DNA from: Euphorbia lathyris
Lineage: Eukaryota; Streptophyta; Magnoliopsida; Malpighiales; Euphorbiaceae
Assembly: GCF_963576675.1 (NCBI RefSeq)
Contig: NC_088917.1
Coordinates: 13,296,001 to 13,360,000, forward strand
DNA length: 64,000 nt
Direction: 5' to 3'
Shown here: positions 1 to 11,072 of the stretch, piece after piece
Layout: each line of letters starts with the position of its first letter
Numbering within the stretch: position 1 is the first letter of the stretch
Translations under genes and position numbers: made by a program
The notes under the pieces: model-generated
Database searches by the model: none
Seen by the model: the letters and a program-made list of their open reading frames with translations, nothing else
Told to the model about the DNA's origin: nothing

Positions 1-1979
1 TCACAGTGTGATTTAGGCTTTATGTCGTATATTACATCTACGCTAATCTCACTCCCAAAAAAACGAGTTTATTTACATGGTTCGTACCTTAATCGCCGTT
101 GAAACGATTTAGGTATGTTTCAAAACCCCGTTAATGATGTTCCATCGAATCGCCGTTGGAACGACTCGAGTGTTTGAAAACGTTGAGCAAACAGTTTTAA
201 TCTAAAAAACGTGATTAAGCATACAAGTCAATTTATTTTGTACAAAACCATTTAATTAGGAAAACAATTCAAAACTTCATTATTTACAATGAAACAATTT
301 TAATTACAATGTTCGCTTAATCCGTCGTTGGAACGAATTAAGGTTTTAAAACGTGATGTTTTGGAAACAGTTTGAAAATGACAAAAAAACGTTATTTACA
401 CTTTAGGAATATCTAGAAAAGCTTTTAATTTAAACAAACAACTTGAAATCTCTTTTTGTCTTTTATTTTTCCCTTTTTACTCAATTAGCCCTTACTTGAA
501 CATCATTACAATGGTTAACAAATCAAGGCCAATTTTTCCCAATCAAATATATTTAAAATATATACATATATACAAAAATAAAATAAAAATACATATATAT
601 ACATAGTTTTTTCTAAAAATAAGGATATATCTATAGATAAAAATGGGTAAGAAATACTATATGATATAATAAAGAAAATGAGAAAGAATACTAAATATAA
701 TACATTTTTTATTCTAGTTAAAGCTATGTAAAAATAATGGGCAAAAATCCCAAAATAAGAGAATATCATTTATCCCAAAATGGTTTCACCTAATAATAGC
801 TAATATAACCCAAACAACCCAAAAACTATATATATATACATATATTACTTTATAACATTAAATCCAAACAAATTAAATTTCAACATGAAATAAATAGCTA
901 TATAATACATAATTAATAGTTATAGGGCTTAAAAATAATTTTTATAAACATATTACATAATTAAATACATATGTACACAAGTATAAATATAAAAAAGTTG
1001 AGAAAAGAGGGTTAAAAGGGTGATTTTCGGATTCCAGCAGATTACCGATGGAAAATCTGTCGCTAACCTGCTGTTAGTGACAGAAATGACAGAATATCAC
1101 AACAGTCCCTATACTTTCCAGATTTATTCAAATGCTTTAGATTAGATCTATTCTATCGTTTTGGACCTCCGAACTACCAAAATAGGATCATAGTCTATAA
1201 CGGAAACTCTTAAAACGACGTTTTATTTTTAAAACGTTAATTAGAAAGGCTTTTCTAAAATCTATACGTATACAACGTCGGAATTCCCGAACTACCCTCA
1301 AACGGGATCACGGTTCATATTGGGATGTTAAGACGAGGTTTTTTTTATTTCAAAACCCAAATAAACGTTTATTTAATACGAGACGAGAATTAAATAAATA
1401 CGGGAAAGTAAATAAACGTGATAAATAAATAAATAAAAACTAACAATAAAAATAAATGAACAAAATAAATAAAATAATTAAAATAAATGACACGAGTCTA
1501 GTCCTCGGATAATACCTCAAGATCGGTATTGACAGTTGAAGTCGGTTGATTCCACGAATCGTGATTTTCCGGTGTTTTTTTGTGTTTTTGGTAAAATATT
1601 TAACTTTGGAAATTTTGGATTTTTTAGGAAAAAAATGTTTTTCCCAAAAACATCACTTTCTCTCTCTAAAAATTTCCTTAGAGTGAGAAAGCTCTCCAAA
1701 AGTCCCTCCCCTTCCAATGCATGGGGATCCGTGCCTTTTATAGGCACGGATCCCAAAAAAATTTTGGGCGTAGCCCGAAGGGCGTCGGGCGCACGCCGGC
1801 TGCCGTTAGACGCTCGCCCAACGCCGCTAAGCACCCGCGAGCCATCCACTCGACGACCGCAACCCCTACAGATCCTCTCGTGATTTTTATTATTATTTTT
1901 GCTTTAAATTATCGGAACCAACCGCTTCAACCGTCTTGTTATGGGTTTTCGTCACAGGTCCTCCGACTCGGTGTCTACA
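1..1979 (-). repeat. 3' LTR of Tat-lineage gypsy element, truncated by window start
   Basis: This stretch repeats 16456-18759 almost base for base, so it is the partner LTR of the element whose genes read on the minus strand. About 489 bases that would complete it lie before the window. It ends in TGTCTACA, the inverted match of the TGTTAGACA that opens the other LTR. By eye there are roughly fifteen to twenty substitutions or small indels over about 1.9 kb, plus one large length difference: the GC-rich U3 array of the other copy is almost absent here. The small open frames inside it, including the TATA-rich stretch at 515-769, look like chance ORFs. Confidence 0.93.
1724..1754 (-). promoter_or_regulatory. 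LTR hairpin with TATAAAA loop in element-sense orientation
   Basis: Perfect 12-bp arms (GGGATCCGTGCC / GGCACGGATCCC) enclose a 7-base loop that reads TTTTATA on the plus strand, hence TATAAAA on the minus strand in the element's own direction. It is the likely core promoter of the LTR. The partner LTR has the same arms but the loop is reverse-complemented. Confidence 0.6.
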
Positions 1980-2000
1980 GTTGCCCCTACTTTCCTATTT
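1980..2000 (-). other. polypurine tract of gypsy element
   Basis: Read on the minus strand, a purine-rich run containing GGAAAGTAGGGGCAAC directly abuts the 3' LTR terminus at 1979. This is the position and composition expected of the plus-strand primer site of a Ty3/gypsy element. Confidence 0.7.
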
Positions 2001-2162
2001 TGACAGTGATGTGTGTGTTTTGAAAACGTTTTTTTTGCTAACGCAACACATGCAATGTAAATATATTAAAGTAAAAGACACGTATAGAGTAGGAGGAAGA
2101 ATACCTGATCTCCATGCCGCATGCTCCGGCCTTTTCTTCGATCTTTGCCTTGTCTGTCTCGT

Positions 2163-2784
2163 CAATAGCAACCCTGGTCCACGACCGCGGGTAAAATAGC
2201 TCAAAAGCAACCCCGGTCTCTAAATCGACCGCAGGCAAAAAAGGCTCAAAAGCAACCCTGGTCCACGACCGCGGGTAAAATGTCTCAAAAGCAACCCTCG
2301 TCCACGACCGTGGGTAAAATGGCTCAAAAGCAACCCTGGTCTCTAAATCGACCGCAGGTAAAATGGCTCAATAGCAACCCTGGTCCACGACCGCGGGTAA
2401 AATGGCTCAAAAGAAACCCTAGTCTCTAAATCGACCGCGGGTAAAATGGCTCAAAAGCAACCCTGGTCTCTAAATCGACCGCAGGCAAAATGGCTCAATA
2501 GCAACCCTGGTTCACGACCGTGGGTAAAATGGCTCAAAAGCAACCCTGGTCTCTAAATCGACCGCAGGCAAACTGGCTCAATAGCAATCCTGGTCCACGA
2601 CCGCGGGTAAAATGGCTCAATAGCAACCCTGGTCTCTAAATCGACCGCAGGCAAAATGGCTCAAAAAGCAACCCTGGTCCACGACCGCGGGTAAAATGGC
2701 TCAATAGCAACTCTGGTCAACGACCGTGGGTAAAATGGCTCAATAGCAACCCTGGTCTCTAAATCGACCGTAGGTAAAATGGCT
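2163..2784. repeat. 15-unit minisatellite with two alternating unit types
   Basis: Fifteen head-to-tail units all share AGCAACCCTGGT. Eight are about 39 bp (type A, with CCACGACCGCGGG) and seven are about 44 bp (type B, with CTCTAAATCGACCGCAGG). The order is A B A A B A B B A B A B A A B. The array lies between pol and the 3' LTR, where tandem repeats are known to arise in Tat/Ogre-type elements, and about 350 bp upstream of the antisense gene's TATA box. Confidence 0.93.
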
Positions 2785-3138
2785 CTCTCTAGCAATTTTG
2801 GATTTTAACATCGTTGTCTGTATTTTTACTGGAGCTATCGTCTCGGGTATTTGAGTTGTTGATAGGAACGTCCTTATCTCTTCGTCGGAAACATTTTAGA
2901 CTAAAAATTATTTTTCCATCGACTGTTGTCTGTATTTTGACTGGCGCCACTGTTCTGTAAAATTTCGGCTATCATCTAGAGTCATATCCTTATGGTATTG
3001 GTCACTGCCTGGCATAAACGCAGGCTAAAACGGTCTGCAAATCGGAGGTCTGTGCACCTGGTAATTAATTATTTACTTTTCACCTTTATGTCACGTCGTA
3101 CCTTTTTCACTATTTACGGGAATGCCATTCCCTTCTCC
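2785..3138. other. non-coding interval upstream of the antisense gene
   Basis: I see no gene here. It joins the minisatellite to the promoter of the plus-strand gene and holds two imperfect copies of a phrase around TTTTGACTGG / TTTTTACTGGAGC followed by 'cgtctcg' or 'ctgttctg' variants. It presumably supplies the upstream promoter of the cargo gene. Confidence 0.4.
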
Positions 3139-3146
3139 TATATAAG
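3139..3146 (+). promoter_or_regulatory. TATA box of antisense PMD gene
   Basis: TATATAAG lies 75 bases before the ATG at 3221 and is followed by a CT-rich leader (repeated TCTCTC, about 3172-3196) typical of plant 5' UTRs. It faces away from the LTR, on the strand opposite to gag-pol, so the cargo gene appears to have its own promoter. Confidence 0.65.
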
Positions 3147-3220
3147 GTGGTTGGGTTTCATTTCAACCCCACACCTTCTCTCTCTTCTCTCTCTCTAGCA
3201 CTAAACTTAGAGCATTCTCG

Positions 3221-6200
3221 ATGGGTTCGGATGGACATGATGGCACGAAGGGGATGGATGCGGGTTTTGAGAACTTGACTAGAGTGACTCCTTTTCAGCA
3301 TCCTGCTTCTCATCTGAGCCGGACCAACATCAATCCGATAAGTACCCCCTTAATCTTTATCCTTTGACAAGACTTCTAGGCCTTAGCAGCCCCATTTTGA
3401 ACGTCGTTTGCATGCTAACCTTTAGACTGCTTAGAAGACTTTTAGTTAGAAAACGCGAATTTTATGCACGTGAACAATGCTTTATGCTTTTTGTTTGTTG
3501 AAAGAATATGAACTATATACATGAGAAAAAATATGGACAATGCATGCCAACTGTAAAAACGTGAATAATGCACGTGAATAGTAAAAACATGAATAATGCA
3601 CGTGAATAGTAAAAACATGAATAATGCATGCTAACCGCAAAATACGTGAATAGTGCATGTGAATAGTAAAAACATGAATAATGCATGCTAACCGTAAAAA
3701 CGTGAATAGTAAAAACGTGAATAGTGCACGTGAATAGTAAAATCGTGAATAGTACACGTGAATAGTAAAAACGTAAACAACTAAATTAAACGCTTTTAAC
3801 CCAAGTTAGAATTAGATTAAGCTCCTCGCAAGCAAGCGGGAGAGTGGAACACCAAAGAATAAAGAATTAACCAAATCCTATACAAATGATCCTACGAACG
3901 AAATCTCACAGAGTAACGATCTTAACTGATAGGAACTTCTAGGTTAGATTTAAACATAACCGAAAGAATAACTAGGTTAACAAACTTTGATTAGACGTAT
4001 GCATAGAAGCGAGGTTCTCGAGGAGTAATGACTTTAGTTTGGCCCTTTGCCTTACCCGTTCCGTTCCTTCCAGGTCATTGGCATTTCAGGGACCACCGAG
4101 GGCATTCATACCTGGCATGCCATGCTTAGCCCGGCGGCTAAAGCCCGGGTACGAGAGTTGGGCTTCGAGCCTTTCATCCTGGCGTTGCCTCGCGCCAACG
4201 GAGTGTGCGACCGGTTCGGCCTGCGCGCCTTATGCGAGAGATGGGTAGACTCGACCCACGCCTTTCACTTCTCTTTTGGGGAGATGACGATCTCGCCCCG
4301 CGACTTCTCCCTGCTGGCCGGATTGCGGGGTAGCGGCATCCCGGTCCCGCTTTTCTTCGACATGGTGCGTCCTCGGGTTGACCATGCTGAGATATCTACT
4401 TTGATCGGACCCGGAGTCTATACAGGTGTCAAGTCCACCCCGGCGAAGTTTGTTACCACCTATGGATTATTGAGTCGCAGGGACTTCTGTGACCGAGATG
4501 ACACGGATCAGGCCACTCGCAGCTTCCTTCTGTATGCTTTAGGCGAGACGATCTTCCGCACTAAGAGCGGAACCATACATGCGGGTCTCATCCAGGCTTT
4601 CCGTGATTTGGATGCGGTGTCGTCCTATGATTGGTCAGGAGCCGGCTTGGCTTTTCTATATAAATTCTTGGACTTGACTTGCCGGAAGCGCAAGGATTTC
4701 GGCGGTTACACCTTTGCCCTCTTGGTACGCCCTCTATAATTGGCTTGTCTCTTTATTCTTTCTGCGATTTCTATTTCTGACATCCGTTTCTACGAGCAGG
4801 TTTGGGCCTATGAGAGGCAGATTCTTCCGTGCACCCGCAGGAGTAGGCCGCGCGCGGTCAGGCTTCCACTTATGGCGAGGTGGAGTGACTTTGATTTGCG
4901 TATTGAGAGGAGCCAGACGGTGGCCCGACTCCTATTATGGATCGACACGCGGAGCTTGGGACAGGTGAACATCTCCTAACCATGATGGATTTTGTTTGAT
5001 CTTGTCTAACCTTTCTTTTGTTTTTCAGATTTCCTTTAGATGGGACGACCTCGACTTTGGTCCCGATTATGCTTATGTCACCCGCATTCAGAGGCAGCAG
5101 TGTGTGCTCACCGGCCCGTGCATGCGAGCATGGTATTTGGGCGACCGGGGTTTTACTGGGGTTAGCGCCACACATTGGACGCCAGGTGAGATTCCCGTGT
5201 CCATGTTTGCGGTGAGGGTCATGCCCTTGTCGGACATCCGTCGCGATTTGACCCGTCGATTTGCCCCTCAAGATGTGTGGGACCACGCAGGGGGTTGCGT
5301 CCACTATTTATCGACTCTGTTGACCCCGTTGGATCCTGCCGAGGTCGCGATGGATGTGGACCCTGCGGATGATGTGTTTTCGGCGGAGGCTGTTGCTGCG
5401 GTCTTTGGTCAGGAGGAGATTCCGGTGAGTGCTTTGACCTATTTATTCTTTATTTACGAGATGGTTATGGGTATTTATTGTGTCTTTACGTGCAGGAGGG
5501 TTCCTTGAGGAGCGCTCGGACGTCAGACTTTTTCGATGGTGCTCGGGCCCGGACTTCTGCGAGCGAGCCTTCCTATTATGCAGGCGAGTCCTCGGGCGTT
5601 GCCCGACCAGAGCAGCTTCGCCTTGGCACACCCTTCCCGATCCCAGGGAGAGATTTTCTGGTGATTCATTACGGCGAGGCGGGCGTGGCCTACTCCGGCA
5701 TCGAGACAGCCCCTTCGGTTTTTACCTCGAGGATGCCGTTCGATCCCCCCGATGCCCTCCATACTTCGAGGGAGACATGTACCGATTACATGGGATTGTC
5801 CGGTTATTTCAGAGAGCAGCTCAACCTGCGCTGTGCCGGCCACCTGGTGAGTATTCTTATTCTGTATTAGTGTAGTAAAATGTATGCATGTGATGCACAT
5901 ATGTATGTATGACTTCAGTTATTGTCTGTTTTGATATATTTTTTCTTCTTCTTTTTATTTGCAGAGTGATCTTCATGCAAACGAGCAGCGGCTCAGTGAG
6001 TCCCAGCGGGATGCCGATGCTAGGGTCGGGCAAGTCTATCGAGAGAGGAATGCTCATTGGTCGGGGATGATGCGAGTGGAGACCGAGGGGCGTCTTGCCG
6101 CAGAGGAGATGACGCGAGCGCGCCTTGCCGCCAAGGAGGGTCGTCGGGTTGCCGAGGAGGCCTTATCTGCGGAGCGGGCTTCTCGTCTGAGGGACTTTGA

Positions 6201-6228
6201 GGACTTCTGGGATCTTCCTCCTCATTAG
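3221..6228 (+). CDS. plant mobile domain (PMD/MAIN-like) protein, six exons, intact, antisense inside the gypsy element
   Basis: Exons at 3221-3341, 4090-4724, 4800-4964, 5029-5424, 5496-5846 and 5965-6228 join into 643 codons plus TAG with no stop. Every intron is GT...AG, the first is phase 1 and the other four are phase 0. Exons 2-4 resemble the plant mobile domain: HTWHAML near the start, AFHFSFGEMTISPRDFSLLAGL in the middle, then VWAYERQILP at the exon 2/3 junction where this family has an 'LWAWE' motif. Exon 5 is low-complexity. Exon 6 is a charged Ala/Glu/Arg coiled coil. MAIN-type PMD proteins act in the nucleus in gene and transposon silencing, and related domains occur in Ty3/gypsy and MULE elements. 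The function of this copy is unknown. Antisense orientation explains why the introns survive retrotransposition. The start was chosen for the TATA box, the leader and the clean splice into exon 2. Confidence 0.85.
3480..3775. repeat. tandem GTGAATAGTAAAAAC repeats in intron 1
   Basis: Short imperfect units built from CGTGAATAGTAAAAA and CATGAATAATGCA recur about ten times inside the 748-bp first intron of the PMD gene. An ORF on the opposite strand here is only a translation of the repeat. Confidence 0.8.
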
Positions 6229-6675
6229 GCTCATTATTTGTAGTTTTCTCATTAGTATTACCCCGATGTATAGCTTGTATATAGGGAGAGGGGTGGATAG
6301 GGCGTAGGCTTTTTATGTGAAAGAGGTAGGAAATGTATAACTCATGATTCATAATACAATGCATTCAGTAGATTATAATGATTCCAATCATCCTCTTCAA
6401 ATATATTCATGCCTTTATTTATTTACAAACAATAGAAATACTTAGCCGCTTATACATTATTTTCATAATTGCTCAAGATATAACCACTGTTACCAGGACC
6501 CGCCTTTTTTCGGTTTTCAGATCCCAACGATTTTTCATCTCTCCTTTTATTATCCCGGAATTTTCAAATGAGTGCCCTTTCGGGTTTTCACCCATTGGGA
6601 TGTCCCTTTTTGTTGCATAGGTCGCCCTTTGCGGGTTTTCAACCTATCGGGAATTTTTAATTTTTTTTTTTTTTT
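6229..6675. other. interval between convergent PMD gene and pol 3' ends
   Basis: No gene. The first part is the presumed 3' UTR of the PMD gene. At about 6565-6655 the minus strand carries two copies of a GGGTGAAAACCCGAAAGGG-like phrase, seen downstream of integrase in plant Tat elements, followed by a poly-T/A run at 6660-6677. Confidence 0.5.
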
Positions 6676-9600
6676 TTACGAAAAGTATTTCTTAAGCCTA
6701 TCCAGATTGGTAGGTTCGGAGAACTCCATGCCGTCCATAGTAGTTAGCTTCACCGCCCCTTTGCTTAGGATTTTCTTCACGAGGAATGGTCCTTCCCAGT
6801 TTGGCCTGAACTTGCCCCTAGGGTCGGTGTGCATCATTCGGATCTGTTTCAGCACCATGTCCCCTTCTTTGATAGGGCTGGCCTTAACCTTTTTGTTGAA
6901 GGCTCGGGCCATCCTTCTCTGATATAACTGCACGTGGTAAAGAGCCTCCATCCTTTTCTCGTCCACCAATGCTAACTGCTCATATCGCTTCTTCACCCAT
7001 TCCGTCTCGGGAATCTCTGCTTCTACTGCGATTCTTAACGATCGCTTTTCAATCTCAATTAGGAGAACGGCTTCGGCCCCATATACCAAGGAGAACGGCG
7101 TTGCCTCAGTTGACGTTCTAACCATCGTGCGATAAGCCCATAAAGCGAGCGAAAGCTGCTCGTGCCAATTTCGGTGCGATTCTACTGTCTTTACAAGAAT
7201 CCTTTTAAGGTTCTTATTAGCCGCCTCTACTGCACCATTAGCTTGTGGGCGATATGGAGAAGACCTATGATGCTCAATACCGTACTCTTGGAAGAGACTT
7301 CTCACCTCTCCCTGAAACTGGACCCCATTATCCGTGATCATATGATGAGGCACTCCGAACCTGGTGATCAAGTGCTTTTCAATAAACTTCCTCATCTGCT
7401 TAGACCCCAACTTGCTAAATGATTCTGCCTCTACCCACTTGGTGAAGTAATCAATGGCGACTGCAATGAATTTGTGTCCGTTCGACGCATTAGGCCTCAC
7501 CTCCCCGATGATATCAATGCCCCAAGCCGCAAACGGCCAAATGGGTGCTAGCACGTGTAGTTCCATAGCTGGTAAGTGATTATAATCTCCGTGGATTTGA
7601 CAATTATGGCATTTCTTCTCATATTCGTTACAATCTCTTTCCATGGTGAGCCAATAGAAGCCTTGCCTTACGATTTTCTTTGCCAATACTGCTCCTCCCA
7701 TATGGGCTCCACAAATTCCCGAGTGTACTGACTCCATTGCCTCACGGGCTTCTCCCTCATCCAAGCACCTCAATTGTAAACCATCGGCGTGTCTTTTGTA
7801 AAGCAAGTAATTGTGGATGACAAATTGCTGAGCTAACCTTCTGATCACAGCCTGATCCCTAAGTTCTGATTCTGCCGGGTATGTTCCACTTTTCATAAAG
7901 TTTACGATATCGAAATACCAAGGCTTTTCATCTGCTCCCAACAGCATTATGTCTTCATAGCATGGTTTGTGGGACCTCCTCAGCACCAAAGGCTTCGAGG
8001 CAAGATTCCGAGGGTTATCCCATACTGACACCAAAGTGGCCAAAGCATCCGCTGCCTGATTCTGTGCTCAAGGAATGTGATAAAAACGACACTCGCTGAA
8101 CCTCTGCGCCAGTCCCTCCAACTGGTCTAGGTATGGACGCAACCTTTCTTCCCTTACTTCCCAGTTTCCCTGTGCTTGTTCGATAATCAGTTTTGAGTCG
8201 CCCCAAATTTCAACATATGATGCTCCCAGCGCTGCTAACGACTCTAACCCGTAGATGCACGCTTCATACTCAGCCATATTATTGGTGAGAGGGAAGGATA
8301 ACTTCTTTGCCATTGGGACCCTTTCTCCTTCTGGTGAGATAAGTAGTACTCCTACCCCGGCTCCATTTGAGTTAACCGCTCCATCGAAGAACATTTTCCA
8401 CGGTATCACTTCGATTGCGTTCAAGTGCTCATCGGGGAAATCATAGTTTATCTCTTCCTCTTCCGCATTTAGAGGCTGATTGGCCAGAAATTCCGTTACG
8501 ACTCTCCCCTTAATAACCTTTTTTGTTACATATTCGATGTCAAATTCGGACAAGAGCAACAACCATCGGGCTAGCTTCCCTGTTAGAGACGGAGTTCGGT
8601 ACAGATACTTCACGGGATCCATCCGGGAAATAATGATCACTTTGTAAGATTGAAAATAGTACCGCAGTTTCCTTGTTAGCCATACTACTGCCAAGCACGT
8701 CTTTTCGATCATGTTATACTTAAGCTCGTATTCCAGGAACTTCTTACTCAGATAATACACTGCGTGCTCCACACCGGTGTCCCCTTCTTGGGCCAGCATT
8801 GCCCCAACAGATCGCTCCTCGATTGCTACATAGAGGAGAAGCGGTTTTCCAAGTTTAGGCGGTCTTAAAACCGGTGGATTAGACAAATAGTTCCGGACAC
8901 TCTCCAACGCTTGCTGGCACTTATCATTCCAAACCGTGGGTTGATCTTTCCGTAGCAGCTTAAAGATAGGCTCGCAGATCGCAGTGAGTCGTGATATGAA
9001 CCGACTGATATATTGAACCTGCCCCAAGAATCCTCTCACTTCTTTCTCATTCTTTAGCGCCGGCATTTCTTGTATGGCCTTTACTTTGTCGGGATCCACC
9101 TCAATCCCCTTGTTATTGATCACATAGCCTAAGATCTTCCCCGATGAAACGCCAAAGAAGCACTTCTTCGGGTTCAACCTTAGCTTGAATTCTGCAATTC
9201 GGGCCAAAAACTTCTCAAGTGCAGCGAAATGCCCCTCTCTCATCTCCGACTTGACCATCATGTCGTCCACATAAACTTCCACCTCTTTGTGTATCATATC
9301 ATGGAATAGTGCCGTAGCCATCCGTTGATAAGTTGCCCCGGCATTTTTCAAACCAAACAGCATTACCCTATAGCAGTACGTTCCCCACTCAGTTGTGAAC
9401 GAGGTCTTTGCCTTGTGCTTTTCTGCCATCTGAACTTGCATGTAGCCCATGAAGCCGTCAACATTCGTGTGCAAGACGCTCGATGCTGCGCTGTCGATTA
9501 ATACGTCGATGTGAGGCAATGCGAATTCATCTTTGGGGCAAGCCTTGTTGAGATCTCTATAATCGACGCACATTCTCACTTTACCGTACTTCTTCGCGAT

Positions 9601-11061
9601 TGGCACTACATTTGCGACCCAAGGGGGATAGTCAATTACTTCGATGAACCCTGCTTCTAACTGTTTCTTCACTTCCTCTCTGATCTTATCCGCCCATTCC
9701 GGCCTCATGCGTCGGAGTTTCTGTTTCACGGGCTTAGCATCGGGGTATGTTGGAATACGGTGAGTTACGATTGATTGATCGATTCCTGGCATGTCTTCGT
9801 ATGTCCAAGTAAACACTATTTCGTATTTTTTAATTATTCTCTCAAATTCTTTCCTCTCTTCAGTAGTTAATTCTTGAGCAATTTGTATAAGTTTAGGATT
9901 TTCATCCGTGCCAAGATTGAAAGTTGACATTTCTATTGTATTGATTTCAAATGTAGGCATGTTATATGAATGAGAATGCATGGAATGATCAGAATCAACA
10001 TCAAGCAAGTAAGCAAAATCAGAATTCTTTTCATTGATAGTGTTGGCGAGTACATCATCGGATTCAAATAAAGCAGTAATACAATTTTCATCATCGGGGT
10101 TCTCTGGTTTCTCATAAGCCTTGGAGGTGTTGGGCTCGTCCACCGCTCCCATAGTTGCCTCAATAGTGATGACCTGCTCCTCGGCATTCAGATCTAACAT
10201 CATGATCTCCTCGACGAAGCAGCTCGCCTCTCCTTTGCCCCAGCTGGTGACATCATTGAAGATCTCAAAGCCCGGCAGAATCTTCCCTTCGGTGCTAGTC
10301 CATGACTCGGGAGTCCCAGAATAAACCTTCCCGTGTCCCTCATTCATAAAATACTTCTTTAGGCCCACCTTTCCTTCACCACCTGTGTTGGACGGACCTC
10401 CCAGCTCATATCCCAAACCCCTCCGGGTTTTCTGACTCTTGAAGTCCGGAGATTCTGGCAACCCTTGATGGTGTGCTCCCAAGCCCATACCGGGGATGAA
10501 ACCCCCTTTCATCATCTTCACCACATCGGCGGTCATGCTAGACTCGTATATCCCTGAAACTTGGAATCCGGAGAAAAGCTGAGGCTCAATTCCCAATGCC
10601 GCCACTGAACTCAATTTCTCAGCTTTGATTGTCACTATCTCCTCCCCGAAGGGAAATTTGATCATTTGGTGGAGCGTGGAGGGCACCCTTCCTAGCTTAT
10701 AGAACCATGGGCGTCCCAACAACACAGTAAAAGTCACCGGTATATCCAGCACAGTGAACTCTATTTCTTCCTCGTGCGGCCCCACTTTCAGCTTGGCCTT
10801 AAAGACTCCTTCAATGTGCTGGCGGCTATCATCGTAGGCTCTGATCACGGTTTCCGAGGCAGTCAAGTCTCCCCTTTCCACTCCCAACTTGGACAAAAGT
10901 TTCAGCGGGCAAACATTAATGGTCGATCCATCATCAACCATCACACATCTAGTCTTCTTCCCATTAATTTCAGCTCGGATGTATAAAGGTTTGTTGTGAG
11001 CCTTACCCTCCTCCGGGAGATCTTCGTCGGTGAAAGTGATTTCAGTCTTCTTCCGGGCCAT
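6676..11061 (-). pseudogene. pol: gypsy (Tat lineage) pol: protease, G-patch, RT, degenerate RH, archaeal-type RNase H, integrase; one in-frame stop
   Basis: The order on the minus strand starts with the ATG at 11061. Protease follows with VDDGST near 10930, then a glycine-rich G-patch-like stretch (PGMGLGAHHQGL, about 10500). RT has YVDDMM near 9265. The Ty3-type RNase H keeps its fold but lacks the usual Asp (LYVAIEERSVGAML). A second, archaeal-type RNase H has FFDGA, NMAEYEA and WGDSKL, the hallmark of the Tat lineage. A TGA at 8068-8070 then interrupts the frame. Past it, ADALATL holds the last RNase H aspartate. Integrase follows with its HHCC region, WGIDII, ITDNG and GAVEAANK as the D,D,E triad, and a C-terminal GKFRPNWEGPF. 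The remainder is open in the same frame. CGA to TGA at this site is inferred from context. pol starts 11 nt after the gag stop in another frame. Confidence 0.93.
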
Positions 11062-11072
11062 AATCGTCCCTA

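Noticed and set aside
515..769. Small hydrophobic ORFs in both LTRs (also 16997-17224)
   Set aside because: They are AT-rich U5/R text; the frames differ at their ends through a one-base indel.
3482..3757. 91-codon minus-strand ORF rich in YYSRALFTFL
   Set aside because: It is a direct translation of the intron 1 tandem repeat.
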